Shown: positions 25,069-30,904 of the stretch, piece after piece
Position numbering within the stretch: position 1 is the stretch's first letter
How the letters are laid out: every line of letters begins with the position of its first letter
Assembly (NCBI GenBank): GCA_964535125.1
Contig: CAZHSN010000017.1
Coordinates: 1 to 33,848, forward strand
Length of the DNA: 33,848 nt
Direction: 5' to 3'
DNA from: CAZHSN01 sp964535125
GTDB taxonomy: Bacteria; Armatimonadota; HRBIN16
Made by a program: the position numbers and the translations under genes
Notes under the pieces: model-generated
Told to the model about the DNA's origin: nothing
What the model saw: the letters and a program-made list of their open reading frames with translations, nothing else
The model's database searches: none

Positions 25069-26504
25069 TGCGGAGCCTGCACGTGAATACGGCGGAAGCG
25101 GGCGGGGCTGGCGCCGTGTGTCATTCGGGCAATCTGCATCGGATCTCCCTTGCCGCAGTTCATCACTCCGTTCGGTACCCAGTAACGCGCGTCTGCGATG
25201 GCGTCACAGGCGTTCCAGAACGGCTCCGTGATGCTCTGGTAGGTAATGTTCTTGACCATGCCGGCCAGCTTGCCGGATCGGATCCGCCAGAAGCAATCTC
25301 CCCCGAACTGGAAGTTCTGGCGCATCTGGTCGATGGAAAAGCTGCCCATACCTTCGATGTAATATCCGTCGTCTACTCCAGCGATCAAATCATCCAGCGT
25401 ACAGGGCGTCTGTCCGGGCATCAGGCTGAGGTTGGGAATGCGCACAATGGGGGGTGACGCCCAATGATCTGCCCGACTGCTTCCCACACTATGCGGCATG
25501 CCGGTCATTGCAGCGGACGCTCTGTTGGTGCTGTAACCCCGGAATATGCCGTTTTCCACGATCATCCAGCGTTGGCAGGGCGTTCCTTCGTCGTCGAAAC
25601 CCGTAGTGGCCAGCCCGTCAGGCAGCGTGGTGTCGGCCACAAAGTTCACCAGTTCAGAGCCGTACTGCAACCGGTTCAGCTTATCCGGTGTGGCGAAACT
25701 GCCGCCTGCCAGCGAAATCTCAAATCCCAGCGCCCGATCCAACTCGGTCGGGTGTCCAACGGATTCATGCATCGTGAGCGCCAAGTTCAACGGATCAAGC
25801 ACCAGATCCATTACGCCCGCCTCTGCTGCAGGGGCCTTCAGATGTTCCACCGCCTGTTCGGCGACACGTTGTGCGTCGTCTAATAACGCGGCATTGCGGA
25901 CTACCTCGTAACCGCGCGCCAGAATCGGCGGATGGCTTGTGCGCGTTCGGGCGTCCTGTTCGTCAATAGCGATGGCCATGCAGCCATGGTCGGTGAACAG
26001 CAGGTCGTTGTGGCCTTGGAACCCTTCGTTGGTGGCCAGCCATCGGCGCTCATGTACGAACCGCATCCAACTGCGCGCTTTCCGAATGCCCGGCGTGTTG
26101 AACAGGCGTCCGTTGATGGCCAGCAGCAACTCCGTCTTGTCTGCAGTGGGTACGCTGAACGGGTCGATGTCACGCTGAGATACATACGTGATCTCGCCGG
26201 GCTGTGCCGAAGCCAACGTTACCGGCGGGGTCATGTACGGCGCTACCGCTCGGGCCAGTTCCACCGCCTGGTTAGCCGCGGAGCGTATCGCATCCTCATC
26301 GAGATGACGTGTCGCGGCAAATCCCCAGGCGCCATCAGCCAGCACGCGGATACCGATACCGATATCTTCGGTCTCAGTGAGCGAATCGATCCGGCGGTCG
26401 ATCGCAGTGATGTACTGAGATCGCGACGACATGATGCGCGCCTCAGCGTACTGAGCGCCCGCACTGGTTGCCATATCGACCGCACGTCGCGCAAGATCCA
26501 GCAT
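25065..26504 (-). CDS. tldD: TldD-family metalloprotease
   Basis: 479 residues. Members of the TldD/TldE (PmbA) family form a zinc peptidase that trims unfolded or modified peptides. The metal motif HESVGH (HEXXXH) is at 246-251 and the expected later Cys is in MNCGKGDPMQ near the C-terminus; GYSTNRASA and EGMGSFSIDQMRQNFQFGGD are family hallmarks. ATG at 26504 has GAGGAGGAA five bases upstream; the frame extends to 26582 but that overlaps the promoter. The usual partner tldE is not in the window. The downstream gene, coupled by four bases, encodes a multi-GAF protein. Confidence 0.9.
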   Translation of the reverse strand: MLDLARRAVDMATSAGAQYAEARIMSSRSQYITAIDRRIDSLTETEDIGIGIRVLADGAWGFAATRHLDEDAIRSAANQAVELARAVAPYMTPPVTLASAQPGEITYVSQRDIDPFSVPTADKTELLLAINGRLFNTPGIRKARSWMRFVHERRWLATNEGFQGHNDLLFTDHGCMAIAIDEQDARTRTSHPPILARGYEVVRNAALLDDAQRVAEQAVEHLKAPAAEAGVMDLVLDPLNLALTMHESVGHPTELDRALGFEISLAGGSFATPDKLNRLQYGSELVNFVADTTLPDGLATTGFDDEGTPCQRWMIVENGIFRGYSTNRASAAMTGMPHSVGSSRADHWASPPIVRIPNLSLMPGQTPCTLDDLIAGVDDGYYIEGMGSFSIDQMRQNFQFGGDCFWRIRSGKLAGMVKNITYQSITEPFWNACDAIADARYWVPNGVMNCGKGDPMQIARMTHGASPARFRRIHVQAPQ

Positions 26505-26541
26505 GTGTTCCTCCTCATGCAGCCAAAGCTCACTCGTTGTC

Positions 26542-26570
26542 AGTATAGCCGTCACGTACGCATGCGACAA
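26542..26570 (-). promoter_or_regulatory. Sigma-70-type promoter of tldD
   Basis: On the minus strand TTGTCG (26565-26570), a 17-base spacer and TATACT (26542-26547). It predicts a start near 26535 and a leader of about 30 bases carrying GAGGAGGAA. It lies between the DUF5131 stop and tldD, so tldD need not depend on the upstream gene. Confidence 0.6.
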
Positions 26571-26590
26571 ACGGATGCGCAAACCTCGGA

Positions 26591-27334
26591 TCAGGTTTCC
26601 GTGGACGTGAACAGATTCGGCGGTTCGCCGGGTGGGAACCCGAGTTGGTCAGGCTCATTGGGTGACGGCAGATCCGGGGTTGCCGCTCCGGTCAGCCACC
26701 GCCGCAGGGAGAAGCGCGTTCCTGTCTGTATGCACTGCTCTCGAATGCCATCAACCCATACGGGGTGCATGGGACGGGCGTTGGGGCCCGTTTCACCTCC
26801 CACGATGACATGATGAATACCGGTCAGATCCATAGACGGGATTGGTCCCAGTAAGGGTTCGCAGCAGAGAAACCGGTACGCTGCAGGGGTTGCACGCAGA
26901 AAGGCTATGCGGTCGACGGCGTGTTGGTTCTCAACCGTGACGCCCAACCGTACGTTGCCTGGCCAACGCACCGCCGCGGTGATCAACGGCAGGCGGTCGG
27001 CCCGTTTGGTGATGATCATGAACCGATGATGGGGACACTGATGCATCACCGCGAAGACCCGTTGCAGAAACGGGATGGGCACCAGGGGATGAAACAGGTC
27101 GGACATCGAATTCACGAACACGTCGCGGGGTTTGCGCCAGTGAAGGGGCCGCGGTATCAGATCTTCATGCAGGGTGACCTGGAATCCATGTGCGTATCGC
27201 GTCACTCCCTGTGCCTGCAGCCGCAGGGCGATCCGGCGTGCGTAGCAGTGATCGCATCCGGCGCTGACCGGTGAGCAGCCGGTCACCGGGTTCCAGCGCT
27301 CGTGACGATATGGTTGCGTATTACCGTGATTCAT
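26591..27334 (-). CDS. DUF5131 (phage Gp37/Gp68-like) Cys-cluster protein
   Basis: 247 residues. The N-terminal WNPVTGCSPVSAGCDHCYA is the family signature, a CX7CX2CY cluster resembling radical-SAM enzymes. Further family blocks are VFVNSMSDLFHPLVP, MIITKRADRL, LGVTVENQ, FLCCEPLLGPI and VGGETGPNARPMHPVW. The family is found in phages and mobile regions; its reaction is not established. The last about 40 residues (after REQCIQTGTRF) do not show the FFKQWG-type ending I expect, and end Pro-rich. ATG at 27334 is preferred; a TTG at 27349 is possible, and neither has a clear ribosome site. Confidence 0.8.
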   Translation of the reverse strand: MNHGNTQPYRHERWNPVTGCSPVSAGCDHCYARRIALRLQAQGVTRYAHGFQVTLHEDLIPRPLHWRKPRDVFVNSMSDLFHPLVPIPFLQRVFAVMHQCPHHRFMIITKRADRLPLITAAVRWPGNVRLGVTVENQHAVDRIAFLRATPAAYRFLCCEPLLGPIPSMDLTGIHHVIVGGETGPNARPMHPVWVDGIREQCIQTGTRFSLRRWLTGAATPDLPSPNEPDQLGFPPGEPPNLFTSTET

Positions 27335-27396
27335 AGTCTGTTTTGTCAATGGTTATCGTCTGGTTGTGCACAGGTGATTGGCGCGGGGTGTATGCG

Positions 27397-27445
27397 GTGA
27401 CATAGAATAGTATTACGACGTGACCGCCTGTCGGCGCAAGGTCAC
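27397..27445 (+). promoter_or_regulatory. Possible operator sites ahead of the sugar transporter
   Basis: GTGAC at 27397-27401 and 27420-27424, and its inverse GTCAC at 27441-27445. The last two form the inverted repeat GTGACC-14-GGTCAC. A possible -10 TAGAAT lies at 27403-27408, between the first two sites. Such half-site spacing could suit a repressor, but the sites are short and could occur by chance. Confidence 0.25.
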
Positions 27446-27469
27446 CGATCGGCTGCAGGGGTGAGGTGA

Positions 27470-28813
27470 TTGGGTACGGACAACACCAGATTGCTGATAT
27501 GGCGTTGGTTTCTCTACGGCGCACTGGCGCTGCTGGTGGCATTCACCGGGGTGTGGCTTGTCCGCACCAGTAAACCGGATGCCGGCGGCCGCACCGTGAT
27601 CCGCTGGTGTGTCGACCCGAACCCGGTGCGTGAAGTCTGTATCGAACTGTTCGAGAAGAAGAACCCCGGGATCAAAGTCATCAACGACCCGGATGCGTCT
27701 GCTCAGCGGATGCTGACCCAGATCGCCGGAGGCGAGCCGCCGGATGTGATGGCGGTGTACGACCCCCAGTTTCTACGGCAACTGGCGCGCAACGATGTTT
27801 TGCTTGATCTGACACCGTATATCCGAAAGTACGGTATCCCCATAGAACAGCTGTATCCCGCGCTGGATCCGTATGTCCGGGCTGAAGGTAAAATCGTCGG
27901 TATTCCGGAGAACGTCGCCCCCTGGATGTTGTTCTACAACCGCAAACTGTTTCGTGAAGCAGGCATCCCATACCCCAAAACCGGGTGGACATGGGATGAC
28001 TGTCTGCGAGCGGCCCAGCAGTTGACCAAATACCAGAACGTAGGCGGGCGGCAGGTGATTGTGCAAAAGGGGTTGTACATAGCTGACTACGACTACCAGA
28101 TGATGCTGTGGATGACCGGCGCCCGGATGTTCAGCGACGACGGACGCCGATGCCTGATGGATACGCCCGAGGCGATGCGCGCCATTCGGTTCTGGGCGGA
28201 TATGCGGCTGAAGCACAAGGTGATCCCTACCGCCAGCGAGTCCAAGAGCATGGCGCCAACGGGTGCGTGGGGCGGCGATCTGCTGCTGTTCGCTGCCGGC
28301 AAAGTGGCTATGGTGATCTCGGGGCGCCATATGATCATCCAGTTCCGCAAGCAGAAGCAACTCGAGTGGGATGTGGTCAGCGTTCCGCATGGGGTGGAGC
28401 GTGTGACGCCGCTCTACAGCAAGTGCTATGTGATTCCGAAGTCATGCAGGAATAGAGACGCAGCGATCCGGTTTATCCGCCATTTGCTGGATCGGGATAA
28501 CCAGACGTTGATCGCCAACTACGGCGACGGGCTGCCGTCCAGCCGGGATCCCGAAGTGTTGAAGGCGTTTCAGTTCAACCCCGAATATCCCAGCGAGACC
28601 AACAACCAGGCATGGCTGGACGAGATGAAGTTCGCCCGGGCGCATCAGTACTCTCCGTTTATAAATGCCGTGGATGTCGGTTCGATTGTCGCCATGGAAA
28701 TGGACCGCATGTGGCTCAAGGAGCAGTCGGCGGAAGACGCATGTAAACGGATAGCCCGGAGGATCAACGAGATCATAGATCGCAACATACGCAACCCGAA
28801 CTTTCTGGACTGA
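27470..28813 (+). CDS. Carbohydrate ABC transporter substrate-binding protein (membrane-anchored)
   Basis: 447 residues, family 1 solute-binding protein. After a short N-terminus there is one hydrophobic helix (FLYGALALLVAFTGVWLV, about 14-31) and no lipobox Cys, so the protein is probably held by an uncleaved anchor. Mature part: VIRWCVDPNPVREVCIELFE, IAGGEPPDVMAVYDPQF, LFYNRKLFREAGIPYPKTGW and FAAGKVAMVISGRHM, typical of sugar binders. Start is TTG at 27470 with AGGGGTG seven bases before it. It is followed by two permease genes. The sugar cannot be told from the sequence. Confidence 0.9.
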   Translation: MGTDNTRLLIWRWFLYGALALLVAFTGVWLVRTSKPDAGGRTVIRWCVDPNPVREVCIELFEKKNPGIKVINDPDASAQRMLTQIAGGEPPDVMAVYDPQFLRQLARNDVLLDLTPYIRKYGIPIEQLYPALDPYVRAEGKIVGIPENVAPWMLFYNRKLFREAGIPYPKTGWTWDDCLRAAQQLTKYQNVGGRQVIVQKGLYIADYDYQMMLWMTGARMFSDDGRRCLMDTPEAMRAIRFWADMRLKHKVIPTASESKSMAPTGAWGGDLLLFAAGKVAMVISGRHMIIQFRKQKQLEWDVVSVPHGVERVTPLYSKCYVIPKSCRNRDAAIRFIRHLLDRDNQTLIANYGDGLPSSRDPEVLKAFQFNPEYPSETNNQAWLDEMKFARAHQYSPFINAVDVGSIVAMEMDRMWLKEQSAEDACKRIARRINEIIDRNIRNPNFLD

Positions 28814-28824
28814 GGTGAGCTGAC

Positions 28825-30003
28825 GTGTCGACCAAGACCACCAGGCACGCTCTTCAGCGCCGAGAGACACTGGCCGCCATGGGTTTCCTGCTGCCCAACT
28901 TTTTGGGTTTCCTGCTGTTTACCTCGCTGCCTGTGGTGTTCTCACTGGCCATGGCGTTCATGCACTGGAACATTTTCAAGACCCCCGAGTGGGTTGGCGT
29001 GTCGAATTTCGTTGATCTGCTTGGGTTTACGCGGTCGGCTTCCGGATGGGTGCCTAACGATCCGTTCTTCTGGCAGTATCTGGGCAACACCATCTTCCTG
29101 CTGATGGCGGTTCCGCTGGGAATTGCGGGCAGTTTATGCATGGCGCTGCTCATGAACCAGAAACTGCGCGGCATGGTTATCTACCGCACGATCTACTTCA
29201 TCCCCACCATCTGTTCCGGTGTCGCGCTGCTGATCCTCTGGAAGTACCTGTACAACGCCGAAGTGGGATTGGTCAACAAGCTGCTGCGCTCGGCTGGAGC
29301 CAGTCTGTTCAGCAACTCGATCAGCGGGTCTGTGGTCACTCTGCTATGTATTGCATTGGCTTGGGTGCTTCTGCTTGCGGTGATCGCGTTGGCGGTCGCA
29401 CTGATTGACCGAGTGCTGGTCGCCATGCGTCTGCCGTTACCCGATCAGCTTCCCGGCCGTTTGATCACTGGAGCGGCGGTGTTATTGGCCATCGGGTTAC
29501 TGAGTCAGTGGAACCTGATCTATGGCTCAATCAACGCGTTTCTCACGGAACCACCGGACTGGCTGGGTACAGTGTCCTGGGCGAAACCGGCACTGATCCT
29601 GATGGGGTTGTGGGGCGGACTCGGCGGAGTCAACACGTTGCTGTATCTCGCAGCGCTCCAAGAGGTGCCGCGTTCGCAGTATGAAGCTGCGGAACTGGAC
29701 GGTGCAGGCTCTTGGGCCAAGTTCTGGAATGTCACGTGGCCGAATATCAGCCCGACCACCTTCTTCATCCTGATCATGGGCATCATTGGCGGTTTCCAGG
29801 GCGGATTCGTCACCGCCAACGTGATGACCGGTGGCGGGCCTGCGGGAAGCACCACCACCATCGAGTATTACCTCTATACCACAGCCTTTGAGAAGTTCAA
29901 CATGGGGTATGCGTCCACCATCGCCTGGTTTGTGTTCGCGGTGGTGCTGCTGTTGACGCTGCTGACCTGGCGACTGGGCGGACGGGTGGTGCATTATGAC
30001 TGA
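28825..30003 (+). CDS. Carbohydrate ABC transporter permease, MalF-like, with enlarged middle
   Basis: 392 residues, against about 290-310 for most sugar permeases of this type. The N-terminal helix, the periplasmic part and the start of the core (NTIFLLMAVPLGIAGSLCMA) are normal, and the EAA loop EAAELDGAGSWAKFWNVTWP is intact before the final helices. Between about 165 and 255 there is an insertion with two extra hydrophobic stretches (VVTLLCIALAWVLLLAVIAL and LITGAAVLLAIGLLSQWNLI). GTG at 28825 is preceded by GAGGTGA. It overlaps the next permease by eight bases. Confidence 0.9.
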   Translation: MSTKTTRHALQRRETLAAMGFLLPNFLGFLLFTSLPVVFSLAMAFMHWNIFKTPEWVGVSNFVDLLGFTRSASGWVPNDPFFWQYLGNTIFLLMAVPLGIAGSLCMALLMNQKLRGMVIYRTIYFIPTICSGVALLILWKYLYNAEVGLVNKLLRSAGASLFSNSISGSVVTLLCIALAWVLLLAVIALAVALIDRVLVAMRLPLPDQLPGRLITGAAVLLAIGLLSQWNLIYGSINAFLTEPPDWLGTVSWAKPALILMGLWGGLGGVNTLLYLAALQEVPRSQYEAAELDGAGSWAKFWNVTWPNISPTTFFILIMGIIGGFQGGFVTANVMTGGGPAGSTTTIEYYLYTTAFEKFNMGYASTIAWFVFAVVLLLTLLTWRLGGRVVHYD

Positions 30004-30874
30004 TCGACGACGCTGGTTGAACGCCGGCACACACGTACTACTGCTGTTCGGAGCTGTCAGTATGCTGCTGCCGTTTGTCTGGATGTTGCTGACATCCATC
30101 AAGCAGCCGTCAGAGGTGTTCACCAGCACCGTTGGTATCGACTGGTGGCCCAAACATTTGAGCTGGACCGACACCGTGGTGAATGGCGAGAAGATCCGCG
30201 CCTGGTGGGGTAACTATCCGGATGCGTGGAACGCCACCAACCTGCCGCGTCTGTTTGCCAACAGCATCTTTGTGGCGGTTGTGGCCACGTTTGGACAGGT
30301 CACCACCAGCGCTTTGGCGGCGTATGCGTTCGCCAGATTGAACTTCCCCGCACGGGACAAGCTGTTTCTGGCCTATTTGGCGACCATGATGATCCCGCCA
30401 TCGGTGACGATCATCCCGTTGTTCGTTATGCTGCGCAGCGTGGGGCTGATCAACAGCTACTCGGCGTTAATCCTGCCCGGCATGTTCAGCGCGTACGGCA
30501 CGTTTATGCTCCGTCAGTTCTTTATGTCACAACCGCGGGAACTGGAAGAGGCCGCACGGCTGGATGGCTTGGGACATATGGGCATATGGCTGCAGGTGAC
30601 GTTGCCGCTGGCAAAACCGGCGTTGGCCACCCTGACGACGTTTACGTTCATGGGCGCTTGGGGTAGTTACATGTGGCCGCTGGTTGTTACCGTGACGGAG
30701 GAACTGCGGACACTGCCGGTGGGCTTGCGCGTCTTCATCGGTATGTATGACACGAACTACACCCAGTTGATGGCCGTTTCCCTAATGGCGATGATACCGG
30801 TTCTGGCCGTATTCCTGGTGAACCAGCGCTATTTCGTGGAAGGGATTAAACTGTCTGGCATGGGGGGGCGCTGA
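29996..30874 (+). CDS. Carbohydrate ABC transporter permease, MalG-like
   Basis: 292 residues, the usual length. Six predicted helices; the N-terminal one is HVLLLFGAVSMLLPFVWMLL. The EAA loop is EEAARLDGLGHMGIWLQVTL, followed by PLAKPALATL. With the preceding permease it forms the membrane channel. No ATPase gene follows, so a shared MsiK-type ATPase encoded elsewhere is likely. The ATG overlaps the end of the first permease gene, consistent with coupled translation. Confidence 0.92.
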   Translation: MTDRRRWLNAGTHVLLLFGAVSMLLPFVWMLLTSIKQPSEVFTSTVGIDWWPKHLSWTDTVVNGEKIRAWWGNYPDAWNATNLPRLFANSIFVAVVATFGQVTTSALAAYAFARLNFPARDKLFLAYLATMMIPPSVTIIPLFVMLRSVGLINSYSALILPGMFSAYGTFMLRQFFMSQPRELEEAARLDGLGHMGIWLQVTLPLAKPALATLTTFTFMGAWGSYMWPLVVTVTEELRTLPVGLRVFIGMYDTNYTQLMAVSLMAMIPVLAVFLVNQRYFVEGIKLSGMGGR

Positions 30875-30904
30875 GCGGGTGGATCATAGGGTGTTTGGCG
30901 ACAC

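Noticed and set aside
26591..26720. Frameshift near the end of the DUF5131 gene
   Set aside because: I translated the other two frames there and neither restores the expected family ending, so a simple frameshift is not supported.
27344..27349. TTGACA on the minus strand just before the DUF5131 ATG as a -35 box
   Set aside because: The only -10-like hexamer (TAATAC) is 20 bases away and inside the coding region; it would not produce the gene's start.
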